A stretch of 36,496 nucleotides of DNA from Oscillospiraceae bacterium (GCA_017469795.1 JAFUFT010000016.1:80555-117050); one strand, 5' to 3'; numbered from the stretch's first letter, positions 17,377 through 25,477 are shown. Notes: a model not told the origin generated them from the letters alone. Numbers and translations: made by a program.

Positions 17377-17401
17377 CTTGCTTCAACAGGTTCAGGCCGT
17401 A

Positions 17402-17432
17402 AAACGGCGGGTGTGCAGATCGCACACCCGCC
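17402..17432 (-). terminator. Terminator for the minus-strand membrane protein pair
   Basis: GGCGGGTGTGC (17406-17416) pairs perfectly with GCACACCCGCC (17422-17432). Read on the minus strand, the stem is followed by GTTTTA. It lies just past the stop of the minus-strand gene ending at 17437. Confidence 0.65.
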
Positions 17433-17436
17433 TGTT

Positions 17437-17706
17437 TCATTGTTGTTTTGCTTTCCGCTTCCGGACCGCCCCGCAAATCAGCTCCTCCGCGACCCCGATG
17501 AGCACCGCGGGAAAAACGATATCCGCCGTGCCGGTCTGGAAAAGCACTGACGCGACCAGCAGGATTGCCGGAAACACGAAGTTCTGCACCAGCCGGAATC
17601 CGGACATGGGCGCCCCCTGTTTCTTTGTCAGCAGGAGCCGCAGCGCCGCCGCCAGAAATGCCAGCGCCGTCAGGACCCACAGCCAGATGCTGTCCGCGCG
17701 GTCCAT
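17437..17706 (-). CDS. Small hypothetical membrane protein
   Basis: An 89-residue protein that I do not recognise. It has two to three hydrophobic segments (about 7-25, 42-58 and 62-78), with basic stretches between and after them (LLLTKKQG; a C-terminal tail RKRKAKQQ), so a small inner-membrane protein is likely. It begins 19 nt after the zinc-ribbon membrane gene on the same strand and ends before a terminator hairpin, which supports a two-gene operon. The ribosome binding site is weak (ACAGGT), so translation may depend on coupling with the upstream gene. No function is proposed. Confidence 0.6.
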   Translation of the reverse strand: MDRADSIWLWVLTALAFLAAALRLLLTKKQGAPMSGFRLVQNFVFPAILLVASVLFQTGTADIVFPAVLIGVAEELICGAVRKRKAKQQ

Positions 17707-17725
17707 ACCTGTCAGAAACCCGTGA

Positions 17726-18607
17726 TCAGCGGTTCGGGCACTTCTCGTAGAAGAAGGCCTCTACCAGTCCCAGGAACAGCGGCAGGAAGATAAACGCAAG
17801 GATCGACACGATCACGAGAACCAGCGTGAACAGAACGCCGATATAGGGGATCTGGCCCAGCAGACCCAGCACCAGGCTCACAATGAACAGCGCCACATAG
17901 ATCAGAATATCGGCAGCGAACATCTGGCCCTTCATGCCCTTTGTCTCGGCCATGGACTCCCGCAGGGCCTGCGTGGCGGAGATCTCCTCGTCATCCAGCA
18001 GGATGTAGGGGACAAACCGATAGGAATAGGACTTGATAATCGCGAAGATGGGGCCGACAATGGGGATCAGGCACCAAATCAGGACCCAGAGATCCTTCCA
18101 GGCCATACCGCCGGCATAGCGGAAGAACCGCTTGTTGAAGCCCATGAAGAGCTGATCGCTGTTGACTTCCTTGCCCCGGAGGCCGTCCCGGTAGATGGCC
18201 TTCATGCCCACCTGCAGCACATAGGTGATGGGAATGGAGATGATCGGGATCGCGCCGAGGATCGTTGCCAGTCCGCTCAGCAGGCCGTACAGCAGGCTCA
18301 GACCCCAGAGCCGGATGGGCTTGCCCTTCAGCACGGAGAACGCGCCAAGGTAAGCGCTCATAAAGCTGGGGCCACGGGGCGCGGCGGGAGGCGCCTGATA
18401 AGACTCATAGGGAGGCGCCTGGTAGTAGCCGGGATCCGGCGCGACGGGAGGCGCCTGATTGAACACGGGCGCTTCTTCCGGCGGGGCAGGAGGCGTCAAA
18501 GGAGCCTCGGGCTCCGGCGGGGCGGGAGGTGACACCATGTTCCCGCAGTTGGGACAAAATCTGGCGTCATCGTCCATTTGGGCTCCACAGTTCGGACAAT
18601 ACATCAT
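17726..18607 (-). CDS. Zinc-ribbon membrane protein with proline-rich linker (DUF975-like)
   Basis: A 293-residue protein in three parts. An N-terminal double-CxxC zinc ribbon (C4, C7, C18, C21) is followed by a Pro/Ala/Tyr-rich linker (about 26-80, with repeats such as YQAPP). The C-terminal half is a multi-span membrane domain with four to five hydrophobic segments, resembling DUF975/glycerophosphodiester phosphodiesterase-type membrane domains. Such zinc-ribbon membrane proteins are common in gut Firmicutes and their role is not established. AAGGAGGAG lies 8 nt before the first of two tandem ATGs. The promoter just upstream is fully consensus, so constitutive, strong transcription is expected. 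The small membrane protein gene follows on the same strand. Confidence 0.82.
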   Translation of the reverse strand: MMYCPNCGAQMDDDARFCPNCGNMVSPPAPPEPEAPLTPPAPPEEAPVFNQAPPVAPDPGYYQAPPYESYQAPPAAPRGPSFMSAYLGAFSVLKGKPIRLWGLSLLYGLLSGLATILGAIPIISIPITYVLQVGMKAIYRDGLRGKEVNSDQLFMGFNKRFFRYAGGMAWKDLWVLIWCLIPIVGPIFAIIKSYSYRFVPYILLDDEEISATQALRESMAETKGMKGQMFAADILIYVALFIVSLVLGLLGQIPYIGVLFTLVLVIVSILAFIFLPLFLGLVEAFFYEKCPNR

Positions 18608-18671
18608 CTTTGAATCTCCTCCTTAGTAATAACGTCCTGACAGAAAAGTCAGGCTAAAGGATTCTTTGTCT

Positions 18672-18700
18672 ATTATAGCAAAGCCGCAAGGACTTGTCAA
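18672..18700 (-). promoter_or_regulatory. Consensus sigma-A promoter for the zinc-ribbon membrane gene
   Basis: On the minus strand: TTGACA (18700-18695), a 17-bp spacer, TATAAT (18677-18672). Both boxes are exact consensus. Confidence 0.92.
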
Positions 18701-18726
18701 AATAAGTTGAATGATTTATACAGATA

Positions 18727-18755
18727 TTGAACCCGGTCGAAAAATCCGGTATAAT
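18727..18755 (+). promoter_or_regulatory. Sigma-A promoter for the deaminase gene
   Basis: TTGAAC (18727-18732), a 17-bp spacer, TATAAT (18750-18755). Divergent from the promoter at 18672-18700. Confidence 0.88.
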
Positions 18756-18786
18756 GGAGGAAATGAACTGCCTGAGGAGGCCTTTT

Positions 18787-19290
18787 ATGGAACGCATCGA
18801 CAAGATCAACTACTATCTGGATATCGCCCAAACCGTGCTGGAACGCTCCACCTGCCGCCGCAGACACTACGGCGCCATCATCGTCCGCAATGACGAGATC
18901 GTTTCCACCGGCTACAACGGCGCGCCCCGGGGCCGGGTCAACTGCAACGACCTGGGCTACTGTGTCCGGGAACAGCTTGCCATTCCCAGCGGAGAGCGGT
19001 ATGAGCTGTGTCGCTCCGTTCACGCGGAGGCCAATGCCATCATTTCCGCCGCCCGCAGCGAATGTATCGGCGGCACGCTGTATCTCTGCGGCCGGGATGC
19101 GGTCACCGGAGAGCTGCTCCGGGATACCACTTCCTGCTCCATGTGCCGCCGGAACGTGATCAACGCCGGCATCTCCCAGGTGATCATCCGCAACACGCCC
19201 ACCGAGTACACCGTGGTGGACGTGGAAGACTGGATCAAAAACGACGAATCCATCCAGGGGATCAGCTGCGGCGCCAAGATCAAGCCCTGA
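18787..19290 (+). CDS. Deoxycytidylate deaminase family protein
   Basis: A 167-residue zinc-dependent deaminase of the dCMP/cytidine deaminase superfamily. The catalytic signature is present: HAE (H79, E81) and SCSMC (C117, C120) as zinc ligands, the latter with Ser where many members have Pro. The typical N-terminal block (ERSTCRRRHYGAIIV) and GYNGAPRG (42-49) support the ComEB/dCMP deaminase subgroup, which converts dCMP to dUMP for thymidylate synthesis. I chose ATG 18787 because GAGGAGG lies 8 nt upstream; the earlier in-frame ATG at 18727 would overlap the promoter itself. It is monocistronic, between a near-consensus promoter and a bidirectional terminator. Confidence 0.93.
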   Translation: MERIDKINYYLDIAQTVLERSTCRRRHYGAIIVRNDEIVSTGYNGAPRGRVNCNDLGYCVREQLAIPSGERYELCRSVHAEANAIISAARSECIGGTLYLCGRDAVTGELLRDTTSCSMCRRNVINAGISQVIIRNTPTEYTVVDVEDWIKNDESIQGISCGAKIKP

Positions 19291-19300
19291 CCCGTAAATC

Positions 19301-19336
19301 AAAACCCGCCCGGTCCGTTGGGACCGGGCGGGTTTT
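19301..19336. terminator. Bidirectional terminator between deaminase and DUF4317 genes
   Basis: A 16-bp perfect stem, AAAACCCGCCCGGTCC (19301-19316) with GGACCGGGCGGGTTTT (19321-19336), around a GTTG loop. It carries T residues on either strand and serves the convergent genes on both sides. Confidence 0.93.
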
Positions 19337-19338
19337 CT

Positions 19339-20619
19339 TCAGAAATCCATGTCCACGCCGTTGATCTGGGTGGAGTCCCCGCTCTCCAGGGGCACCACCA
19401 GGTATTTTACGCCGCTGATCATCTGGGCGTGGATCTTTTTGGCCTTCTGGGGCGTCACCCGCAGGGCGATGGAGATATCCGCCGCGCCCTCCAGCGATGG
19501 GTTCGCCGTCAGAGCCGCCTGGACTGCCGTCCGAGCCTCGGAAAGCTCTTTGGATTGGACCTCCAATTCCTCCTTCAGATCCGTCACCTGGCTTTCCAGC
19601 TCCAGAGTCCGGATCCGCTGGGTGCTCTCTTCCACCAGCTTCTCGTCCACCACATTCCGGGACTGGGGCGGCAGCTCGCCGAAGCGGTCCTCGAACGCCT
19701 CCTGGATGATCTCCCGGGCCTCCTCCGGCATGTCCACCCGGGCCATGACCTCCCGCATCACCGGCCCCGTCAGAGCGATGGAGGGATCGTCATCCTCCAG
19801 ATCCGGATCGGGGCGGGTCATGTCGCTGAGCTGTTTCTGGACCTTCAGGAATACGCTTTCTCCCTGCTGGGGATCTTCAAAGGCGTCCTGAATCACCTCT
19901 TTGAAGGCGGTCTTTTCCTCCCCGGCGGTCCGCTGGGCGCCGCACAGCAGCACATCCTGGATAAACTCCTGCCGGGAGTCCTTCCCGGTCTTCACATAGT
20001 ACATAATGGCGCTGGAATCGCCGCCGTGCTCGATAAACGCGGGATAGGTGAAGGCAATCTCCGGCGCCCCGACCATCCAGAACCGGTCGCTGATGCCGAT
20101 GCGGTGCTCCTCCTCCCGGTAGCTCAGTCCCGGTTTGGAGAAATCCACCGGGCAGATGGCCACGATCATATATTCGTAGACTTCGCTGGACTCGTCCAGC
20201 TTCCGCCGGTCGCTGGTCCGGGCGATCACATCGTATTTGTCGTGGAACGCCAGGATCAGATAATTCCCGCTGCAGCTGTAATTCTCAATGATCAGCTGGT
20301 AGAGCCGGTCCAGCATCTCCGGCTCCTTCAGGCCGCTGGCCTTCAGGGCGTACAGGGAGCGCTGCCGCTCCTCGGCGGTCTCCCCGCGCTGAAACCGCAG
20401 CTCCAGCAGATTGTTTCCCAACGATCCGGACATGGCCTTCTTGGCGATCTCCAGATATTTATAGAACGTGTCCTCCTCCAGATCGGAGAAGGCCTCGGAA
20501 AACTTCAGCACGACGTTTTTATTCCCGTCCACATAGCAGCCGCACAGACGGGTGAATGTACAGCCCTTTTTCGTCATGCGCCGGCGCAGTTCCAGCACAT
20601 CCCGTTTTGTGATATTCAT
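19339..20619 (-). CDS. DUF4317 family protein
   Basis: A 426-residue protein of the DUF4317 family, widespread in Clostridia and of unknown function. The conserved N-terminal block (ELRRRMTKKGCTFTRLCGCY, 9-28) and NNLLELRF are recognisable. It is soluble with no signal peptide or membrane spans. The C-terminal third contains a charged helical segment likely to form a coiled coil (about 330-375, rich in Glu/Leu/Lys). I chose ATG 20619 because AAAGGA precedes it and the family alignment begins there; the longer frame reaches into the promoter and the trxA start region. It is divergent from thioredoxin and convergent with the deaminase gene. Confidence 0.88.
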   Translation of the reverse strand: MNITKRDVLELRRRMTKKGCTFTRLCGCYVDGNKNVVLKFSEAFSDLEEDTFYKYLEIAKKAMSGSLGNNLLELRFQRGETAEERQRSLYALKASGLKEPEMLDRLYQLIIENYSCSGNYLILAFHDKYDVIARTSDRRKLDESSEVYEYMIVAICPVDFSKPGLSYREEEHRIGISDRFWMVGAPEIAFTYPAFIEHGGDSSAIMYYVKTGKDSRQEFIQDVLLCGAQRTAGEEKTAFKEVIQDAFEDPQQGESVFLKVQKQLSDMTRPDPDLEDDDPSIALTGPVMREVMARVDMPEEAREIIQEAFEDRFGELPPQSRNVVDEKLVEESTQRIRTLELESQVTDLKEELEVQSKELSEARTAVQAALTANPSLEGAADISIALRVTPQKAKKIHAQMISGVKYLVVPLESGDSTQINGVDMDF

Positions 20620-20656
20620 AGCATTGGTCCTTTCCGCGTCTGAGGACGCAGATAAC

Positions 20657-20685
20657 ATCATAACGGTTTTGACTGAAAGTTGCAA
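20657..20685 (-). promoter_or_regulatory. Sigma-A promoter for the DUF4317 gene
   Basis: Minus strand: TTGCAA (20685-20680), a 17-bp spacer, TATGAT (20662-20657). Confidence 0.75.
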
Positions 20686-20738
20686 GTCTTGAAAATAATA
20701 AAACATTTTCAAATTATTCATACAGAAATCCGAAAGCT

Positions 20739-20748
20739 GTGTTATACT
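20739..20748 (+). promoter_or_regulatory. Extended -10 promoter element for trxA
   Basis: TATACT (20743-20748) is preceded by TGT (20740-20742). No good -35 hexamer is visible at the usual distance. Confidence 0.55.
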
Positions 20749-20779
20749 AAGGGCAACAGAAAACAAAGGAGGAATTACG

Positions 20780-21085
20780 ATGGCTGTTGTTACCGTCACC
20801 GCCGGCAATTTTGATCAGGAGGTGCTCCAGAGCAATCAGACTGTTCTGGTGGATTTCTGGGCGTCCTGGTGCGGCCCCTGCAAGATGCTCTCCCCCATGG
20901 TGGACCAGGTGGCTGAGGAGCGCCCTGACATCAAGGTCTGCAAGATCAACGTGGACGACGAGCCGGAGCTTGCCGGCCGTTTTGGCGTGATGAGCATCCC
21001 GGCCCTGAAGGTGTTCAAGGGCGGCGAGGTGGTCAATGAGTCCGTGGGCGTCCAGCCCAAGGCAAAGATCCTTGCCATGCTGTAA
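20780..21085 (+). CDS. trxA: Thioredoxin
   Basis: A 101-residue classic thioredoxin, a cytoplasmic dithiol carrier. It has the active site WCGPC (C31 and C34), the preceding VDFWASW strand, the cis-proline P74 (SIPALKV) and the terminal GGE/GV region. The ATG follows AAAGGAGG. It is flanked by an extended -10 promoter and a strong terminator, so it is monocistronic. No thioredoxin reductase gene lies next to it. Confidence 0.97.
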   Translation: MAVVTVTAGNFDQEVLQSNQTVLVDFWASWCGPCKMLSPMVDQVAEERPDIKVCKINVDDEPELAGRFGVMSIPALKVFKGGEVVNESVGVQPKAKILAML

Positions 21086-21096
21086 TGCTGGATCCG

Positions 21097-21129
21097 CTCC
21101 GCCGCGCTTTCGGGCGCGGCGGAGTTTTT
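21097..21129 (+). terminator. Rho-independent terminator after trxA
   Basis: CTCCGCCGCGC (21097-21107) pairs with GCGCGGCGGAG (21114-21124), followed by TTTTT. Confidence 0.93.
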
Positions 21130-21164
21130 CCTGTAAATTCCGCCCGTTCATTTCCCGGAAACGG

Positions 21165-21193
21165 TTGCTTTTCTGCGGATTATCAGGTATACT
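21165..21193 (+). promoter_or_regulatory. Sigma-A promoter for the iorAB-paaK-ACT operon
   Basis: TTGCTT (21165-21170), a 17-bp spacer, TATACT (21188-21193), about 50 nt before the iorA start. Confidence 0.7.
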
Positions 21194-21249
21194 TGTTGTA
21201 GTTTTGCTTTAAATGCATAAAGCACATTGGTGCGAAAGGATGAATCACT

Positions 21250-22986
21250 TTGAAAGAGCTTTACATCGGCAACGCCGCGGTTGCCCGGGGTCTGTATGAC
21301 GCCGGCTGCAGCGTGGTGTCCAGCTATCCCGGCACTCCCTCCACGGAGATCACGGAGGAGGCGGCGGGCTATCCCGAAATCTACGCGGAGTGGGCCCCCA
21401 ACGAAAAGGTGGCCATGGAAACTGCCTTCGGCGCCTCCCTGGGCGGAAAGCGCAGCTGCTGCGCCATGAAGCACGTGGGCCTGAACGTGGCGGCGGATCC
21501 GCTGTTTACCATGTCCTACACTGGCGTCAATGGCGGTCTTGTGGTTTGCGTGGCCGACGATCCCGGCATGCACTCCTCCCAGAACGAGCAGGACTCCCGC
21601 CATCATGCCATCGCCTCCAAGGTTCCCATGCTGGAGCCGGCCAACTCCCAGGAGTGCTATGATTTCGCCAAGGCTGCCTTCCGTCTGTCTGAGGAATACG
21701 ACACGCCCGTCCTGCTGCGGCTGTGCACCCGCATCGCCCACTCCCAGTCCATCGTGGAGGTGGGAGCGCGGGAGGAGGTCCCCCAGAAGCCTTATGTGAA
21801 GGATATTTCCAAATACGTCATGATGCCCGGCATGGCCATCCGCCGGCACCCCCTGGTGGAGACCCGGACGGAAAAACTCCGGGAATACGCCGAGAACTGT
21901 CCCTTCAACCGGGTGGAGCCCGGCTGGGACCCCGATCTGGGCATCATCACCTCCGGCACCTGCTATCAGTACGTCAAGGAGATCTTCGGCGACCAGTACG
22001 CCGTGCTGAAGCTCGGCATGGTCAATCCGCTGCCTGCGGACCTGATCCTGGACTTCGCCGCCTCGGTCCGCCAGCTCGTGGTTGTGGAGGAGCTGGACGG
22101 CGTCATCGAGACCCACGTCCGCACGCTGGGCCTCAATGTCACCGGCAAGGAGATCTTCACCCCCCTGGGCGAATACTCCCAGGAGACCATCTCCAAGGTC
22201 TTCGGCCGCCCGGAAAAGGAGCATTTCTCCATTGAAACCGCCATTCCCGCCCGGCCGCCCATGATGTGCGCCGGATGTCCCCACCGGGGCATGTACTATG
22301 TGCTGTCCCGGAACAAGTGTACCGTCATCGGCGACATCGGCTGCTACACGCTGGGCGCCCAGGCGCCGCTCCAGGCGGTGGACACCACCCTCTGCATGGG
22401 CGCCTCCGTATCTGGTATCCACGGCTTCAACAAAGTCATGGGCCGGGACGGCGAGACAAAGACCGTGGCGGTCATCGGCGATTCCACCTTCATGCATTCC
22501 GGCATCACGGGTCTTGTCAACATCGCCTACAACCAGTCCAATTCCACGGTGATCATCCTGGACAACTCCATCACCGGCATGACCGGCCATCAGCAGAACC
22601 CCACCACCGGCTACAACATCAAGGGCGACCCCGCCGGAAAGATCGATCTGGAGGCCCTGTGCCGCTCCATCGGCATCAATCGGGTCCGCGTGGTGGATCC
22701 ATATGACCTCCAGCAGTGCGACAAGGTCCTCAAGGAGGAGCTGGCCGCGGAGGAGCCCTCGGTGATCATCTCCCGGCGGCCCTGCGTGCTTCTGAAGTAC
22801 GTGAAGGCCAAGCGTCCGCTGCACGTGAATCCCGACACCTGCAGGAGCTGCAAAAAGTGCATGAAGTTCGGCTGTCCCGCCATTGCCATGCACGACGGCA
22901 AGGCCCATGTGGATCCCACCCTCTGCGTGGGATGCGGCGTGTGCGAGCAGGTCTGCCCCTTCGGGGCCTTTGAAGAGGAGGCGTAA
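21250..22986 (+). CDS. iorA: Indolepyruvate:ferredoxin oxidoreductase, alpha subunit
   Basis: A 578-residue, TPP- and Fe-S-dependent subunit. With IorB it oxidatively decarboxylates aryl pyruvates (indolepyruvate, phenylpyruvate, 4-hydroxyphenylpyruvate) to aryl-acetyl-CoA, reducing ferredoxin. The N-terminal pyruvate:ferredoxin oxidoreductase-like domain (SSYPGTPSTEITEE) is followed by the TPP-binding domain with GDS(TF) and NNS motifs (GDSTFMHSG, ILDNSITGMTGHQ). A C-terminal two-cluster ferredoxin domain (from about residue 533) carries CRSCKKC...GCP and CVGCGVC...CP. The start is TTG 21250, preceded by AAAGGATG; no better in-frame ATG exists near the conserved N-terminus. iorB begins 4 nt after its stop. 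Confidence 0.96.
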   Translation: MKELYIGNAAVARGLYDAGCSVVSSYPGTPSTEITEEAAGYPEIYAEWAPNEKVAMETAFGASLGGKRSCCAMKHVGLNVAADPLFTMSYTGVNGGLVVCVADDPGMHSSQNEQDSRHHAIASKVPMLEPANSQECYDFAKAAFRLSEEYDTPVLLRLCTRIAHSQSIVEVGAREEVPQKPYVKDISKYVMMPGMAIRRHPLVETRTEKLREYAENCPFNRVEPGWDPDLGIITSGTCYQYVKEIFGDQYAVLKLGMVNPLPADLILDFAASVRQLVVVEELDGVIETHVRTLGLNVTGKEIFTPLGEYSQETISKVFGRPEKEHFSIETAIPARPPMMCAGCPHRGMYYVLSRNKCTVIGDIGCYTLGAQAPLQAVDTTLCMGASVSGIHGFNKVMGRDGETKTVAVIGDSTFMHSGITGLVNIAYNQSNSTVIILDNSITGMTGHQQNPTTGYNIKGDPAGKIDLEALCRSIGINRVRVVDPYDLQQCDKVLKEELAAEEPSVIISRRPCVLLKYVKAKRPLHVNPDTCRSCKKCMKFGCPAIAMHDGKAHVDPTLCVGCGVCEQVCPFGAFEEEA

Positions 22987-22990
22987 GGAT

Positions 22991-23563
22991 ATGGAAACGA
23001 AAAGCATTATGATCGTCGGCGTCGGCGGCCAGGGAAGCCTGCTGGCCTCCAAGCTGCTGGGCCGGCTTCTGGTGGACGAAGGCTATGACGTGAAGGTCTC
23101 CGAAGTCCACGGCATGAGCCAGCGGGGCGGCAGCGTGGTGACCTACGTCCGGTTCGGAGAGCGGGTCTATTCCCCCATTGTCACCACAGGCGAGGCGGAC
23201 CTGATCGTGTCCTTTGAAAAAATCGAGGCCGCCCGGCACCTTCCCTGTCTGAAGAAAGACGGCGTCATCGTGGTCAACACCCAGCAGATCGATCCCATGC
23301 CGGTCATCACCGGCGCGGCGGAATATCCTGCGGGCGTACTGGAAGAGATGGTGGCCGCCGGCGCGAAGGTGGACGCCATCGACGCCCTGTCCCTGGCCGA
23401 GGAGGCCGGTTCCTCCAAGGCCGCCAACATCGTGCTCATGGCCCGGGTCGCCAAGTACTTCGACATTCCCTACGAAAAATGGATCACCGCCATCGAAAAG
23501 ACGGTGGCTCCGAAATTCGCGGAGCTGAACAAAAAAGCCTTCGCGTTGGGCTTCAACGCGTGA
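22991..23563 (+). CDS. iorB: Indolepyruvate:ferredoxin oxidoreductase, beta subunit
   Basis: A 191-residue gamma-type subunit of the 2-oxoacid:ferredoxin oxidoreductase family and partner of IorA, contributing to CoA binding. The N-terminal GVGGQGSLLASKLLG motif and the conserved HGMSQRGGSVVTYVRFG block identify the IorB subgroup. I chose ATG 22991 because GAGGAGGCGTAAGG lies immediately upstream and the family starts here; the longer frame runs back into iorA. The 4-nt spacing to iorA implies stoichiometric expression. Confidence 0.96.
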   Translation: METKSIMIVGVGGQGSLLASKLLGRLLVDEGYDVKVSEVHGMSQRGGSVVTYVRFGERVYSPIVTTGEADLIVSFEKIEAARHLPCLKKDGVIVVNTQQIDPMPVITGAAEYPAGVLEEMVAAGAKVDAIDALSLAEEAGSSKAANIVLMARVAKYFDIPYEKWITAIEKTVAPKFAELNKKAFALGFNA

Positions 23564-23596
23564 CATAGACGAGCTTTTAGAAAGAAGGCGATTCCA

Positions 23597-24904
23597 TTGC
23601 AAAACTACTATCAGAAAGAAATCGAAACCGCCTCGCCGGAGCAAATCCGCGCTTGGCAAGATGAGCGGCTGGTAAAGACCGTCCATCATGTCTGGGACAA
23701 CGTGGAATTCTACCGGAAACGGATGGAGGAGGCCGGCGTCACCCCCAACGACATCCAGGGGGTCAAGGATCTGCACAAGCTGCCCTTCATCACCAAGGAC
23801 GATCTGCGGGAGTGCTATCCCTACGGGCTCCTGGCCACAGACCTCAACAACTGCGTCCGGATCCATTCCACCTCCGGAACCACCGGAAAGCGCGTTGTCG
23901 CTTTCTACACCCAGAATGACATTGACCTTTGGGACGACTGCTGCGCCCGGGCCATCGTGGCCGCAGGCGGCACCGAGGAAGACGTGGTGCAGGTCTGCTA
24001 CGGCTACGGGCTGTTCACCGGCGGCGCCGGCCTCGACGGCGGCAGCCACAAGATGGGCGCGCTGACGCTGCCCATGTCCTCCGGCAACACTGACCGCCAG
24101 CTGATGTTCATGACGGATCTGGGCGCCACGATTCTCTGCTGCACCCCCTCCTACGCCTCCTATCTCGCGGAGTGCGTGGTGGAACGGGGCCTCAAGGATC
24201 AGATCAAGCTCAAATCCGGCATTTTCGGCGCAGAGGCCTGGACGGAGGAGATGCGCCACGACATCGAGGACAAGCTGGGCATCAAAGCCTTCGACATCTA
24301 CGGCCTTACGGAGATCTCCGGTCCCGGCGTGGCCTTTGAATGCTCCGAGCAGACCGGCATGCACATCAACGAGGACCACTTCATCGCCGAGATCATCAAC
24401 CCCGTCACCGGAGAGGTCCTCCCCGACGGGGAAAAGGGCGAGCTGGTCTTCACCTCCATCACCAAGGAGGCCTTCCCGCTGCTGCGCTACCGGACCCGGG
24501 ACATCGCTGTTCTCACCCGCAAGAAATGCTCCTGCGGCCGGACCCACGTGAAGATGTCCAAGCCCATGGGCCGCAGCGACGACATGCTGATCGTCAAGGG
24601 CGTCAACGTGTTCCCGTCCCAGATCGAGATGGTGCTGCTGAACAACGGCCTCACCTCCAACTACCAGATCATCGTGGATCGGAAGGGCCACACCGACTCT
24701 ATCGAGATCCGGGTGGAGATGTCCCCCGACTTCTTCACCGACAAGCTCTCGGAGCTGACCGCCAAGGAAAAGGACATCGTTTCCGACCTCAAGAGCGTGC
24801 TCGGCATCTATGCCGTGGTGCGGATCGTGGAGCCCAAGAGCATCGAGCGCAGCGAGGGCAAGGCCATCCGCGTCATCGACCGCAGAAATCTCTACCAAAA
24901 CTAA
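23597..24904 (+). CDS. paaK: Phenylacetate-CoA ligase family protein
   Basis: A 435-residue AMP-forming ligase of the PaaK family (aryl acetate + ATP + CoA to aryl-acetyl-CoA + AMP + PPi). The adenylation P-loop motif STSGTTGKRV (91-100), the YGLTEISGPG motif and the C-terminal AMP-binding domain with the DDMLIVKGVNVFPSQIE stretch are clear. The start is TTG 23597, after AAGAAGG; length matches the family. Genes for ring epoxidation (paaABCDE) are absent and the neighbours are iorAB, so the ligase more likely handles aryl-acetyl-CoA made or consumed by IOR than an aerobic degradation pathway. Exact aryl specificity cannot be read. Confidence 0.94.
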   Translation: MQNYYQKEIETASPEQIRAWQDERLVKTVHHVWDNVEFYRKRMEEAGVTPNDIQGVKDLHKLPFITKDDLRECYPYGLLATDLNNCVRIHSTSGTTGKRVVAFYTQNDIDLWDDCCARAIVAAGGTEEDVVQVCYGYGLFTGGAGLDGGSHKMGALTLPMSSGNTDRQLMFMTDLGATILCCTPSYASYLAECVVERGLKDQIKLKSGIFGAEAWTEEMRHDIEDKLGIKAFDIYGLTEISGPGVAFECSEQTGMHINEDHFIAEIINPVTGEVLPDGEKGELVFTSITKEAFPLLRYRTRDIAVLTRKKCSCGRTHVKMSKPMGRSDDMLIVKGVNVFPSQIEMVLLNNGLTSNYQIIVDRKGHTDSIEIRVEMSPDFFTDKLSELTAKEKDIVSDLKSVLGIYAVVRIVEPKSIERSEGKAIRVIDRRNLYQN

Positions 24905-24916
24905 GGGGGTATTCTC

Positions 24917-25348
24917 ATGACCATCAAACAGGTATCCGTCTTTGCGGAGAACCGTTCCGGCGGGATCCTTGACGTGATCCAGGCTCTGGGCAGCGCCCAG
25001 GTGGATATCCGCGCCCTGAGCGTGGCCGACACCCAGGGCTTCGGCATTCTCCGGCTCATTGTGGACAACGTGGACCGCGCCAAGGCGGTCCTCACCGAAA
25101 ACGGCACCATCTTCTCCATCACGGACGTGGTGGGCGTGAAGGTTCCGGACTGCCCCGGCGGACTGGCCCAGGTACTGACGCTGATGGCGGACCACGAGAT
25201 CAACGTGGAATATCTCTACGCCTTTGTGTCCGTCTCCGGCTCCAGCGCCTATGTGGTGCTGCGGGTTCAGGATAACGACGAGGCCATCCGGATCCTCACC
25301 GAGGGCGGCATCGAGCTGGTCACGGAGGATGAGATCCAGGCCCTGTGA
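24917..25348 (+). CDS. Tandem ACT-domain protein
   Basis: A 143-residue protein made of two ACT-type ligand-binding domains (about 1-67 and 70-140), a fold that senses amino acids. It contains no catalytic or DNA-binding domain, so a regulatory or ligand-sensing role is likely. It is the last gene of the iorAB-paaK cluster, 12 nt after paaK with a GGGGG ribosome binding site. The association of such ACT proteins with paaK/ior genes is recurrent in anaerobes, which suggests it tunes aryl-CoA ligase or IOR activity in response to an aromatic amino acid. That target is an inference. Confidence 0.9.
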   Translation: MTIKQVSVFAENRSGGILDVIQALGSAQVDIRALSVADTQGFGILRLIVDNVDRAKAVLTENGTIFSITDVVGVKVPDCPGGLAQVLTLMADHEINVEYLYAFVSVSGSSAYVVLRVQDNDEAIRILTEGGIELVTEDEIQAL

Positions 25349-25364
25349 CCCAAAACAGCGAAAC

Positions 25365-25406
25365 AAAAAAAACAGCGCCCTGGCGGTCTTTCGGCTGCCG
25401 GGGCGC
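25365..25406 (-). terminator. Terminator for the solute-binding lipoprotein gene
   Basis: An approximately 13-bp stem with G-U pairs spanning 25375-25406 (GCGCCC with GGGCGC at the base). Read on the minus strand it is followed by TG and eight T residues (complement of 25372-25365). On the plus strand it lacks a T tract. Confidence 0.85.
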
Positions 25407-25415
25407 TTCGTAGCA

Positions 25416-25447
25416 GCGGCCGCCTCCGGAACTCCGGAGACGGCCGC
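25416..25447 (+). terminator. Second stem-loop between convergent genes, possible terminator of the ior operon
   Basis: A 15-bp stem with one mismatch, 25416-25430 with 25433-25447, and a minimal loop, followed only by CTTT. A strong hairpin, but the weak T tract makes its role on the plus strand uncertain. Confidence 0.5.
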
Positions 25448-25477
25448 CTTTGGAAATAAGGTTCAGATAGTTTTCAA

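Noticed and set aside
17306..17680. Alternative 124-residue minus-strand frame overlapping the small membrane protein
   Set aside because: It runs through two terminator hairpins into the end of ilvE and has a low-complexity Gly/Ala composition. The 17437-17706 frame is hydrophobic and better placed.
25360..25450. The two GC-rich stem-loops as a possible CRISPR remnant or mobile palindrome
   Set aside because: They are two different hairpins between convergent genes, one with a T8 tract for the minus strand. Terminators explain them.
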